DNA of 64,000 bases, from positions 1 to 64,000 of the forward strand of contig CAYOTO010000004.1 of assembly GCA_964406945.1 (NCBI GenBank). Reading direction: 5' to 3'. Positions 8,416 through 16,527 of the stretch are shown one piece after another. This stretch comes from UBA2266 sp964406945 (lineage in GTDB: Bacteria; Planctomycetota; Phycisphaerae; Sedimentisphaerales; Anaerobacaceae). Made by a program: the position numbers and the translations under genes. Position 1 is the first letter of the stretch. Every line of letters starts with the position of its first letter. The notes below the pieces were generated by a model that saw nothing but the letters and a program-made list of their open reading frames with translations, was not told where the DNA came from and did no database searches.

Positions 8416-10446
8416 GTGGCCAATACCAACGACATTCGCAATATCGTGCTTCTGGGGCACGGCGGAAGCGGCAAAACCTCTTTGGCCGAGGCTGTTCTGC
8501 ATAAAACCGGCGCGGTAAACCGACTGGGAAGCGTCGACGACAAAAGCAGCGTGTGCGATTACTACGAGGAAGAAAAGGAACACCAGCATTCCATTCAGTC
8601 GGCCGTGGTGCATGCCGAGCACGCCGGCAAGACCATAAACATAATCGACGCCCCCGGCTATCCGGACTTCACCGGACCGGCAATTAAAGCCATACCCGCC
8701 GCCGAAACGGCGATTATTGTTATCAGCGCATCGGCGGGCATCGAAACCAACACCAGAAAGCTCTTCGAACTCGCCGGAAAGGCCGACAAGCCCCGCCTCA
8801 TTGTGATCAATAAGCTCGACGCCGACAATGTCGACTGGGCCGAACTTGTTAAAGACATTCAGACAACCTTCGGTTCGCAGTGCAGATGTGCGAATCTGCC
8901 GTCCGCCGATGGAACGTCCGTGATAGACTGCATCGAGAACGAAAGCGGCGATTCACCCGTGGGCAGCGTCGCCGACGCACATACCGAACTTATCGAGAAC
9001 ATTGTCGAGGCCGACGACGCCCTTATGGAACGCTATCTGGGCGGTGAAGAGATATCGGCCGAAGAAATCGCCGCGGTGTTCGTCAAGGCGCTCCAGAGCG
9101 GCACACTTATCCCGATTGTCTTCACAGACGCCAAGAATGAGGTCGGGGTAACGGAAATGCTCGACATCATTGCGAAGTTCACCCCCTCACCGGCCCAGGC
9201 AAAGCCCGTTGAAATCAAGGATGAAGATAATGTTACCGAACTTAAGGCCGATCCGGACGGCCCGCTCGCAGGCCTGGTTTTCCGCGTAACCTTCGATCCC
9301 AAGTCGAACATGAAGTATTCCACAATTCGGATCTTCAGCGGAACGATCAAGTCGGATACCAATCTGCTTCGCAACGACGAGAAGAAAGGCATCCGCCCGG
9401 GCCACATTATGAAATCGCAGGGCGCCGAAAACGAAGAAATACCCGCCGGAGTCGCAGGAGATATCATAATGCTGGCGAAGGTGGAGGAACTGAGCACCGA
9501 CGACCTGATTCATGACGGTCAGGTTTCGGGCAAGTTCGACCTGCTTGCCGTTCCCGAGCCCATGTACTCGCTGGCTCTGGAGCCGGCCACCAGAGGCGAT
9601 GAGCAGAAAATCGGTTCGGCGCTGGACAGACTGTGCGAAGAGGATCCGTGCTTCAAGGTCAGCAGAGACCTGCAGACCAAGGAACTGGTCGCAAGCGGGC
9701 TGGGCGATCTGTCGTTGCGTGTTATTCTCGAGAAGATGGAGAAACGCTACAAACTCAGCGTCAATACCAAAGAGCCCAAGATACCGTACCGTGAAACCAT
9801 TACCGGCAAGGCCGAAGGTCATTACAGACATAAGAAGCAGACCGGCGGCGCAGGCCAGTTCGGCGAGGTTTACCTCCGAGTGGAGCCGGCCGAGCGTAAT
9901 TCCGATCCGCCGCTGGAATTCAGTTGGGATATATTCGGCGGTTCCATCCCCGGGCAGTTTGAGCCTGCGGTGCTCAAAGGCGTAAACGACGTCATGGAAT
10001 CCGGCGTGGTCGCGGGTTTTCCGCTTCAGGACGTAAAGGTTTCGGTATATGACGGCAAGCACCACCCGGTTGACTCGAAAGAAGTTGCCTTCCGCGCGGC
10101 CGGCAAAGGCGCCTTCGTTGATGCGGTCAAGAAAGCCAAACCCGTGCTTCTCGAGCCCATCGTTGATATGGAAGTCATGATTCCGGCCGACAACGTCGGT
10201 GATATCGCCGGCGATATCGCTTCCAAGCGCGGCCGTGTTCAGGGCCAGGAGATGCTCCCGGGCAACTTCATAGCCATCAAGGCCCAGGTTCCGCTCTCCG
10301 AAGTTACCCAGTATAACAGCCAGTTGAAGAGTGTTACCGGCGGCCAGGGCAGCTATTCGATGAGTTTGAGCCACTACGAGCCGGTTCCGCCCAACGTACA
10401 GCAACAGATAATCGCCGCGTACGCCAGGAAAGACGAAGAAGAATAA
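8416..10446 (+). CDS. EF-G-like translational GTPase (EF-G2/FusA2-type paralogue)
   Basis: The 676-residue protein has the five-domain layout of elongation factor G. G1 is GHGGSGKTS (14-22), G3 is DAPGYPDF (78-85) and G4 is NKLD (132-135); the domain IV region includes KQTGGAGQFGEVYLRVEP. The catalytic histidine of the usual DTPGHVDF is tyrosine here (Y82), and the G1 loop has the GHGG form. Both point to the EF-G2/FusA2-like subfamily rather than the canonical translocase, and this subfamily's role is uncertain (ribosome-associated, slow GTPase). The start is a GTG with GGAGG 9 nt upstream. A single-gene unit is framed by a promoter at 8332 and a UUCG-capped terminator at 10463. Confidence 0.85.
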   Translation: MANTNDIRNIVLLGHGGSGKTSLAEAVLHKTGAVNRLGSVDDKSSVCDYYEEEKEHQHSIQSAVVHAEHAGKTINIIDAPGYPDFTGPAIKAIPAAETAIIVISASAGIETNTRKLFELAGKADKPRLIVINKLDADNVDWAELVKDIQTTFGSQCRCANLPSADGTSVIDCIENESGDSPVGSVADAHTELIENIVEADDALMERYLGGEEISAEEIAAVFVKALQSGTLIPIVFTDAKNEVGVTEMLDIIAKFTPSPAQAKPVEIKDEDNVTELKADPDGPLAGLVFRVTFDPKSNMKYSTIRIFSGTIKSDTNLLRNDEKKGIRPGHIMKSQGAENEEIPAGVAGDIIMLAKVEELSTDDLIHDGQVSGKFDLLAVPEPMYSLALEPATRGDEQKIGSALDRLCEEDPCFKVSRDLQTKELVASGLGDLSLRVILEKMEKRYKLSVNTKEPKIPYRETITGKAEGHYRHKKQTGGAGQFGEVYLRVEPAERNSDPPLEFSWDIFGGSIPGQFEPAVLKGVNDVMESGVVAGFPLQDVKVSVYDGKHHPVDSKEVAFRAAGKGAFVDAVKKAKPVLLEPIVDMEVMIPADNVGDIAGDIASKRGRVQGQEMLPGNFIAIKAQVPLSEVTQYNSQLKSVTGGQGSYSMSLSHYEPVPPNVQQQIIAAYARKDEEE

Positions 10447-10462
10447 ACTCACAAATTCCGCG

Positions 10463-10491
10463 AATCCCCCGCTTCGGCGGGGGATTTTTTT
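10463..10491 (+). terminator. Rho-independent terminator with UUCG tetraloop
   Basis: A perfect 10-bp stem (AATCCCCCGC / GCGGGGGATT) closed by TTCG is followed by a T-run, 17 bp after the EF-G stop codon. Confidence 0.9.
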
Positions 10492-10641
10492 ATGCGGCGA
10501 GGTCGGTAAGGCTAAAACACCCACCTGCCGTAAGACGAGGAAACCAAAAACTTGAAACTAAAGCGCTCGAATTGACCGATATCAGATACGTCCAGCATCA
10601 GTTTTGCTGCATTAACCGGATAGTCTAATTGGGGGCGCAAA

Positions 10642-11106
10642 ATGCGAGTAACAGACTTCCTCGACGAATCGGGCGTATCTTACGAGGTCACGGAACATCG
10701 GCCGGCTTTCACGGCTCAGCAGATAGCCGCCGAAGAGCATGAGCCGGGCAAATATGTCGCAAAACCGGTCATCATAAGAGCCGACGGCCAGTTGATGATG
10801 TGCGTGCTTCCGGCTCCGAACAAGGCTGACATGGGGGCGCTGAAGAGCCAACTGGGCGTACAGGATGTCGAACTGGTCGAAGAAAAGGAGATTGCCGACA
10901 TGTTCCCTGACTGTGAACTTGGCGCGGAACCGCCCTTCGGTAATCTCTACGACATGCCGACGATCCTGGACAAGACCATGCAGGATGATGATCACATCCT
11001 CTTTCAGGCCGGCACACACGAACAGGGAATTCGACTGAGCATGAAAGACTACATCTACCTGGTCAAACCCCACGTGCTCGACTTCAGCTATCACGTAGTG
11101 GCTTGA
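10642..11106 (+). CDS. YbaK/EbsC-type aminoacyl-tRNA deacylase
   Basis: A cytoplasmic editing enzyme of the YbaK/ProX family would hydrolyse amino acids wrongly attached to tRNA. The 154 residues cover the whole domain: VTEHRPAFTAQQIAAEE at the N-terminus, then GKYVAKPVIIRADGQLMMCVLPA with the conserved Lys, and a central EPPFGNLYDMPTILDKTM segment. It ends in ILFQAGTHEQGIRLSMKDYIYLVKP. The ATG follows GGGGGCG. It is a single gene, convergent with the aminotransferase, and the two share a bidirectional terminator. Substrate specificity cannot be read from the sequence. Confidence 0.8.
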   Translation: MRVTDFLDESGVSYEVTEHRPAFTAQQIAAEEHEPGKYVAKPVIIRADGQLMMCVLPAPNKADMGALKSQLGVQDVELVEEKEIADMFPDCELGAEPPFGNLYDMPTILDKTMQDDDHILFQAGTHEQGIRLSMKDYIYLVKPHVLDFSYHVVA

Positions 11107-11150
11107 AGTACGTAAGTCAGGATCAGCCGGGCCGGTAATTCTGTGCGCGC

Positions 11151-11186
11151 AAAAAATCAGCCCCGGAACTGACGAGGGCTGATTTT
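11151..11186. terminator. Bidirectional terminator
   Basis: The arms AAAATCAGCCC (11153-11163) and GGGCTGATTTT (11176-11186) pair perfectly over 11 bp. The A/T ends give a U-run in both directions, between the convergent deacylase and aminotransferase genes. Confidence 0.8.
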
Positions 11187-11220
11187 CGCGTTCTCAATCG
11201 AATTCGAAAACAAGCTCGGG

Positions 11221-12309
11221 CTAGCCGATTTCCCCGTCAATCCAGCCGAGCAGTTCTTTCAGATCGTCCATGGTTATGTCGCCCATATGGGCAATTCGGA
11301 AAGACTCTTCCTTGAGCTTGCCGTAACCATTGCCGAATATCGTGTTGTGTTTGGCCTGAATCGCGGCAATCGTCTCGGCGACATTAATGCCTCGTGTGTT
11401 GCGAACGGTCGTGAGTGTATTCGAAGCATACTCGGGTTTGCAGAACAGCTCGAATTTCTCCGTAGCCCAGCCGCGCACGAACTCGGCCATCTTTTTATGC
11501 CTTGCCCAGACGTTTTCCATTCCCTCGGACGCCAGCTTATTGCACTGGTAATTCAGGGCCATGATGTGCGGAACAGCCGGAGTAGTCGGCGTCTGATTTT
11601 TTTCGGCCCGCTTGGCAAACTGTTGAAAATCGAAGTAGTAGCCGCGACCCGGAACATTCTTACTCTTTTCCAAAGCTCGATTGCTTACCAGGGCAACCGC
11701 AAGACCCGGCGGAATCGCGAACGCCTTCTGAACCGATGCAAAGGTAACATCCCAGCCAAGCTCGTCAAATTTCAGCGGCAAACCTACCATCGCGCTTACA
11801 GAATCGACGAATACAAGAACATCCGGGTACTTTTCCCGCATCATTTTGCTGATCTCGTCGACCGGATTGGTCAGGCCGGTGCTCGTCTCGTTGTAGACCA
11901 TTGTAATTGCAGCGTAGTCGCCGCCGGCGAGCTTTTCATCTATCATTTCCGGCAAAATGGCTTCTCCCCACTCCACCTTCAGTTCGTCCACCTCCCTGCC
12001 GCACGCCCTGGCGACGGACGCCCACTTGTCGCTGAAAGCCCCGCAGCACGTGCACAGGACCTTCTCGTCCGGAGCCACGCAGTTTCGAATAGCCGCCTCC
12101 CAGATACCCGAGGCCGACGAAGTCGACAGGAATACGTTCTGATCCGTAAAGAATATCTTCTTGAGCAGCGAAACCGTCTCACCGTGCAGTTGCGCGTACT
12201 CTTTGCCCCGATGCCCCAGTGTAGGACGCGCAAGCTGCTTGAGCACGTCTTCATCCACCTTTACCGGCCCGGGAATGAACAATCTCGGCGGGTTTTTCCA
12301 ATCTGTCAT
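11221..12309 (-). CDS. Class V aminotransferase (alanine-glyoxylate / phosphoserine type)
   Basis: This is a PLP-dependent cytoplasmic aminotransferase of 362 residues. Family hallmarks are LFIPGPVKVDEDVL at the N-terminus, the substrate and cofactor region STSSASGIWEAAIRN, the PLP-interacting aspartate in VFVDSVSAMVG (D169), and the Schiff-base lysine in ASVQKAFAIPPG (K195). The ATG at 12309 is preceded by GGTGGAGAAGG; a GTG at 12324 is unlikely. It overlaps no gene and follows the DUF1015 gene by 22 bp. In other anaerobes I recall DUF1015 genes next to serine-biosynthesis genes, so transamination of phosphohydroxypyruvate is a reasonable inference. Alanine-glyoxylate or serine-pyruvate exchange is equally compatible with the sequence. 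Confidence 0.85.
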   Translation of the reverse strand: MTDWKNPPRLFIPGPVKVDEDVLKQLARPTLGHRGKEYAQLHGETVSLLKKIFFTDQNVFLSTSSASGIWEAAIRNCVAPDEKVLCTCCGAFSDKWASVARACGREVDELKVEWGEAILPEMIDEKLAGGDYAAITMVYNETSTGLTNPVDEISKMMREKYPDVLVFVDSVSAMVGLPLKFDELGWDVTFASVQKAFAIPPGLAVALVSNRALEKSKNVPGRGYYFDFQQFAKRAEKNQTPTTPAVPHIMALNYQCNKLASEGMENVWARHKKMAEFVRGWATEKFELFCKPEYASNTLTTVRNTRGINVAETIAAIQAKHNTIFGNGYGKLKEESFRIAHMGDITMDDLKELLGWIDGEIG

Positions 12310-12331
12310 AACCTTCTCCACCAAAAATTCC

Positions 12332-13642
12332 CTAAAGCTTGTTAATCAATAAACCCGTATACATCTTCGGGTAAAAATACGTCGATTTCTGCGGCATTTT
12401 CTCGCCTGCGTCGGCAACCATCTGAATCTGCTTCATTCGCGGCGGATTCATAAACAGCGCGATCTGCTTGTCGCCCATATCTACGGCCTGAATCGACTCG
12501 TCGATCGCATTGGGCGTATCCTTGACATACTGCACGTTGCTCTGGCCCGCAAGTTCCTCCTGTCCGATGCCCAGGATTTTTTCGAGGACCAGCTTGTGCA
12601 GCACCGATACGTCCAGCGATTTCCATGTTTCGCTCTTATCTTCGGCCAAGCCAGCCATGGCGTCCTCATTTTTGAGTACAGCCAGGTAGAAAATACCCGC
12701 GCCGCAATATACACCGAAGGCTTTTTTGTCCTGATCGAATGCATCCTTCATCCCGGCAAGCATAGCCGCTCTGGACTGCTGTCTGGCTCCCGCACTTTCG
12801 AAACGCAGTTCGGTGACCTCGAAATCATCATCGAGGGCCTCGATAAAGCCAGCCGGCTCGAATCCGTCTAGGTTATCGACGAGTCTGTGGGTGGCCAATA
12901 CTAGGAGGCCTTCGTCGCAGGAGTTTACAAATGCCGCCATGGTATACGCGGCCGACGGATTGCCGGTTTGGCGGTAGTATTTCAAAGCGGTCTCATATCT
13001 GTGGTGACCGTCCGCTATCACACAGCTTTTGTCGGCCATCATCCTCACAATCGTCTCGGTATTCCCGGCCTCGGTTATCCCGTACAAACGGTGCCTTACG
13101 CCGTCATCGTCGGTAAAGTCCACCAGGGCATCGCCGGCGGCGGCCTGCTCAATGATCCTGTCGGCAATTTTTTCCGGATCTTCATATACCATGAAAACCA
13201 GGCCCAGTTTGGCGCCCGTGGCCTTTTCCAACTTCAGTCTGTCAGCCTTGGGACCGGTCAATGTTTCTTCGTGCGGCCGAACTATACGCCCGAATTCCTC
13301 GAGTTTGGCGAGGCTGACAAAACTCTTGCGCTGAAAACGCCGATCGCCCGCGTCGAAGTCCTGAACGTAGGCGTATATAGCGTCTTTTTCATCCTTCTTG
13401 AGAGCACCGCTCTGCGTCCAGTCATTGATGTACTCGGCAGCCCGGCTGTACTGATTGCTCTGCTCGTCATCCTCCGGCGTCGTCTTGCCTCTGATAATTC
13501 GCACAACATTGTGCTCACTTCGCTCGTACAATTCGTCGCGCAGGCGATCATCGATCACGTCATACGGAGGCGCAACGCATTTTCCGGGATCGCCTACCTT
13601 ATCGGGGTTGTATCTCAAAGCTTTAAAAGCCTTTATTTCCAT
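12332..13642 (-). CDS. DUF1015 family protein
   Basis: The 436-residue cytoplasmic protein starts MEIKAFKALRYNPDKVGDPGKCVAPPYDVI, a signature of the DUF1015 family. Other family-like stretches are SNQYSRAAEYINDW, FVSLAKLEEFGRIVRPHEETL, VIADGHHRYETALKYY and FYPKMYTGLLINKL. The biochemical role was unknown when I last saw the family described. The HHRYE region with flanking polar residues suggests a nucleotide- or phosphate-binding enzyme. CAGGTC lies before the ATG. It is the first gene of a unit with the aminotransferase, driven by a TTGACA-N17-TAATAT promoter with a palindrome upstream, so it is probably part of serine metabolism. Confidence 0.85.
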   Translation of the reverse strand: MEIKAFKALRYNPDKVGDPGKCVAPPYDVIDDRLRDELYERSEHNVVRIIRGKTTPEDDEQSNQYSRAAEYINDWTQSGALKKDEKDAIYAYVQDFDAGDRRFQRKSFVSLAKLEEFGRIVRPHEETLTGPKADRLKLEKATGAKLGLVFMVYEDPEKIADRIIEQAAAGDALVDFTDDDGVRHRLYGITEAGNTETIVRMMADKSCVIADGHHRYETALKYYRQTGNPSAAYTMAAFVNSCDEGLLVLATHRLVDNLDGFEPAGFIEALDDDFEVTELRFESAGARQQSRAAMLAGMKDAFDQDKKAFGVYCGAGIFYLAVLKNEDAMAGLAEDKSETWKSLDVSVLHKLVLEKILGIGQEELAGQSNVQYVKDTPNAIDESIQAVDMGDKQIALFMNPPRMKQIQMVADAGEKMPQKSTYFYPKMYTGLLINKL

Positions 13643-13735
13643 TTATGACCTGCCAAACCGCTCCATCTGAGAGGGAGCCTGGAAGCATTACACGCTCAAC
13701 GTACCTTAAGCCAGGGTGAGAATACGAAAACCAAG

Positions 13736-13764
13736 ATATTACCGCCCCCGAACTATGCTGTCAA
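13736..13764 (-). promoter_or_regulatory. Predicted promoter of DUF1015-aminotransferase unit
   Basis: On the minus strand TTGACA (13759-13764) and TAATAT (13736-13741) are spaced by 17 bp. The transcription start would be near 13729, leaving a leader of about 87 nt. Confidence 0.7.
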
Positions 13765-13782
13765 GTGCTACTTTGTGAATTT

Positions 13783-13800
13783 AATCACAAGCTTGTGATT
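13783..13800. promoter_or_regulatory. 18-bp perfect palindrome upstream of the DUF1015 promoter
   Basis: AATCACAAGCTTGTGATT is its own reverse complement. Its centre lies about 62 bp upstream of the predicted start, a typical position for a class I activator site. It also lies downstream of the nfnB-like stop codon, but it has no U-run that would make it a terminator. Confidence 0.55.
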
Positions 13801-13877
13801 GAAACCGAGTGAGCCAAACACCGCCTCCGCAGGCCTCGAAACGCACAAAAAACCGCCGCAGCCGCATCAGCACCGGC

Positions 13878-15380
13878 TCATGTCCTATCGTGGAGTTGGC
13901 CAGGCCTTTTCTTTTCGAGATAATCGTTTATGGCGGCCGCAGCTATCCTGCCCTGGCCCATGGCAAGTATCACCGTAGCAGCTCCGAGCACAATATCTCC
14001 CCCGGCGTACACCCCTTCCAACGACGTCTTACAATTCTCGTCCACGACGATGTTGCCCCATTTATTGAATTCCAGTCCGGGCGTGGTCTGGCGGATCAAA
14101 GGGTTCGCACCATTGCCGATGGCGATTATGACCGTATCCACGTCCAGCTCGAACTCCGAACCGGCGATAGGCACCGGTCGGCGCCTGCCCGAATCGTCGG
14201 GCTCGCCCAACTCGAATTTGAGGCATTCGATGCCCACTACGCGACCCTGCTCGTCTCCAATGACCCTTTTGGGACTTTGCAGCAGATGAAACTCGATGCC
14301 CTCCTGTTTGGCATGATGGACTTCCTCGACGCGGGCGGGCATTTCCTTTTCCGTGCGCCGGTAAACAAGGTACACCTTTTCGGCGCCGAGTCTAACGGCG
14401 GTTCTTGCGGCGTCCATAGCAACGTTTCCTCCGCCGACAACCGCCACCCGCCTGGACACTGCGATGGGCGTATCGGCGCCTTTGCCGAAGTCATACGCCT
14501 TCATTAGATTAGCGCGGGTCAGATACTCATTTGCGCTGTAGACTCCGACAAGCGATTCACCTTCTATTCCCATAAACCTGGGCAGCCCGGCTCCGACGCC
14601 GATATAGACCGCATCGTAGCCTTCTTCGTTCATCAATTGCTCGATTGTCATTGTCCGGCCGACAAGGAAATTGCAGCGGATTTCGACGCCCATTTTTTCC
14701 AGCACTTCGATCTCCTGCTGGACTATAGCCTTGGGAAGACGAAATTCCGGGATACCGTAAACCAAAACCCCTCCCGGCTTGTGAAATGCTTCGAACATCG
14801 TCACGGCATGGCCTTTGCGCCGCACGTCCGCAGCGGCAACGATACCGCCGGGTCCGGATCCGATTATTGCGACTTTCATCCCAGTCTCGCCGGCCACCGC
14901 CGGCACACTCGAACTGCTTTGGGCGCGGTCTGCGACAAAACGCTCAAGCCGCCCTATTGATACCGCCTGGGTAGGGTCCTTGAATTTCTTTCCAACCGTG
15001 CATTTTTCCTGGCACTGGACTTCCTGCGGACACACTCTTCCGCATATCGCCGGCAGCAGCGAATTCTCTTTGATTATCTCAAGTGCTTCATCGTATTTTC
15101 CTGCGGCGATCGCTGAGACAAAATCCTTGATCCGTATGCGGACCGGACAACCCTCCACACAGGGGGCGTTCTTGCACTGAAGACAACGCAAAGCCTCCAG
15201 ACGCGCCGCAACCTCGCTATAGCCCGTCGCGACCTCGTCTACGTTGTCCCTTCGGGCGGCCGCATCCTGCTCGGGCATCTCCTGCATGGGAATTTCAAAC
15301 CGATCCGACGCTTTGAGCCCGTCCTTCCGCTCCTTTTCGAGCAACTTCTCCAATAATTCTTCTTTATTCTTATCAGTCAC
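13878..15380 (-). CDS. NfnB / GltA-like NADPH oxidoreductase subunit
   Basis: This is the large subunit of an NADH-dependent ferredoxin:NADP+ oxidoreductase, or of the related glutamate synthase small-subunit family. The 500 residues hold two [4Fe-4S] cysteine groups (C66, C69, C74, C78 and C113, C117, C123, C127). An FAD-binding GSGPGG lies at 174-179 with KPGGVLVYGIPEFRLPK after it, and an NAD(P)-binding VVGGGNVAMDAA lies at about 314-325. The GTG start follows AGGACG. The gene directly upstream encodes the FAD/[2Fe-2S] NfnA subunit. That pairing favours the electron-bifurcating transhydrogenase over glutamate synthase, since no gltB-type large subunit is present. Confidence 0.85.
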   Translation of the reverse strand: MTDKNKEELLEKLLEKERKDGLKASDRFEIPMQEMPEQDAAARRDNVDEVATGYSEVAARLEALRCLQCKNAPCVEGCPVRIRIKDFVSAIAAGKYDEALEIIKENSLLPAICGRVCPQEVQCQEKCTVGKKFKDPTQAVSIGRLERFVADRAQSSSSVPAVAGETGMKVAIIGSGPGGIVAAADVRRKGHAVTMFEAFHKPGGVLVYGIPEFRLPKAIVQQEIEVLEKMGVEIRCNFLVGRTMTIEQLMNEEGYDAVYIGVGAGLPRFMGIEGESLVGVYSANEYLTRANLMKAYDFGKGADTPIAVSRRVAVVGGGNVAMDAARTAVRLGAEKVYLVYRRTEKEMPARVEEVHHAKQEGIEFHLLQSPKRVIGDEQGRVVGIECLKFELGEPDDSGRRRPVPIAGSEFELDVDTVIIAIGNGANPLIRQTTPGLEFNKWGNIVVDENCKTSLEGVYAGGDIVLGAATVILAMGQGRIAAAAINDYLEKKRPGQLHDRT

Positions 15381-15433
15381 TAGAACGTCCTGCTTATATT
15401 CATCAATTCAAAATGCCGACGATATGTTGCGTA

Positions 15434-16288
15434 TCATTCATCGCGCCCCAGCTTGCAACGGTGAGCTTTGTATGCGCGATGTGCCTCCTGTTCCTGCTGT
15501 CTGTAACCCGAAAGACGCTTCATCATCAGATCGAAATTCACTTTGTGCCCGTCGAACTCCGGTCCGTCGACGCATACGAATTTTGGCTTACCATCGTATT
15601 CGATTCGACAGCCGCCGCACATGCCGGTGCCATCAACCATAATCGTGTTCAGGGAAACTTCCGTGGGCACATCGTACTTCTTCGTTGTTTGACAACAGAA
15701 CTTCATCATGATCGCCGGGCCTATGGCGAATACCTGGTCCGGTTTGCTTTGGCGCTTGCAAAACTGCTCCAGAGGTTCGGTCACGATCGCTTTTCGACCG
15801 TATGAACCGTCGTCGGTTGTAACAATCAGTTCGTCGCTGATTTGCGCAAATTCATCTTCGAGTATCAGCAGTTCTTTGTTGCGGGCGCCAAGTATCGTCA
15901 GGACCTCATTACCGGCTTCCTTCAGCGCGCGTGCAATCGGCAGCAGCGGCGCGTTTCCTATCCCGCCACCGACGCAAACCACGCGGCCGAACTTTTCAAT
16001 ACGCGTAGGTTTGCCCAGCGGCCCCACTATACTTGCAATCTCTCCGCCGACGGGCAGATCCGCCATTTCGGCCGTTGTCTTGCCAACCCGCTGCCATACA
16101 AGGCTGATCGTACCCGCATCGGCATCGGCGCCGGCAATCGTCAGCGGGATTCGCTCACCGTAGTCATCACTGATGCTTACAATCACAAACTGCCCCGGCC
16201 TGCGTGCTCTCGCAATCAACGGGGCCTCGACTTTCGCTGTGAAAACATTCTCACAGAGCTTTTTTTTCGTAACAATCTTGTGGGACAC
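15434..16288 (-). CDS. NfnA-like ferredoxin-NADP+ reductase subunit alpha
   Basis: The 284-residue protein has a ferredoxin-reductase fold. An FAD-binding segment GQFVIVSISDDYGERIPLTIAG comes first, then a nucleotide-binding GRVVCVGGGIGNAPLLPIARAL (101-122), and finally a [2Fe-2S] cysteine cluster with C224, C227 and C239 (motif TGMCGGCR). This layout matches NfnA/SudB and the dihydroorotate dehydrogenase electron-transfer subunit. The pairing with the GltA-like gene 53 bp downstream makes NfnA the better call. GTG start with AAAGGAA 8 nt upstream. In an anaerobe the complex balances NADH, NADPH and reduced ferredoxin by flavin-based electron bifurcation. Confidence 0.85.
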   Translation of the reverse strand: MSHKIVTKKKLCENVFTAKVEAPLIARARRPGQFVIVSISDDYGERIPLTIAGADADAGTISLVWQRVGKTTAEMADLPVGGEIASIVGPLGKPTRIEKFGRVVCVGGGIGNAPLLPIARALKEAGNEVLTILGARNKELLILEDEFAQISDELIVTTDDGSYGRKAIVTEPLEQFCKRQSKPDQVFAIGPAIMMKFCCQTTKKYDVPTEVSLNTIMVDGTGMCGGCRIEYDGKPKFVCVDGPEFDGHKVNFDLMMKRLSGYRQQEQEAHRAYKAHRCKLGRDE

Positions 16289-16326
16289 GTTCGATTCCTT
16301 TTGCTCACATAAACGGTAAAACGTTG

Positions 16327-16355
16327 ATTATCGCTTCAAAAATCGCTTTTGTCAA
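16327..16355 (-). promoter_or_regulatory. Predicted nfnAB promoter
   Basis: On the minus strand TTGACA (16350-16355) and GATAAT (16327-16332) are spaced by 17 bp, 39 bp before the GTG start of the nfnA-like gene. Confidence 0.7.
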
Positions 16356-16527
16356 CTTTTGCTCCAATCCGTTTGCCCCCGGGCTGTCATTCATTACCGC
16401 TCCAGACGGGCCACAGTTCACAGCAAACGGGCTTTACAGGTAGCTGCTTTACTGAAAGTGCGTTTGAAGAAAGAGGAGGGAAATACCGGGTCAAGGTCAA
16501 GAGCGGAAATTTGGAAATCCAAAGAAG

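Noticed and set aside
9187..10524. Long minus-strand open frame opposite the EF-G gene (445 codons).
   Set aside because: It is antisense to a certain gene, has no recognisable domain and reflects codon bias in the opposite strand.
13783..13800. CRP or FNR binding site.
   Set aside because: The half-sites are in the opposite orientation (TCACA-N4-TGTGA), so the palindrome is reported without naming a regulator.
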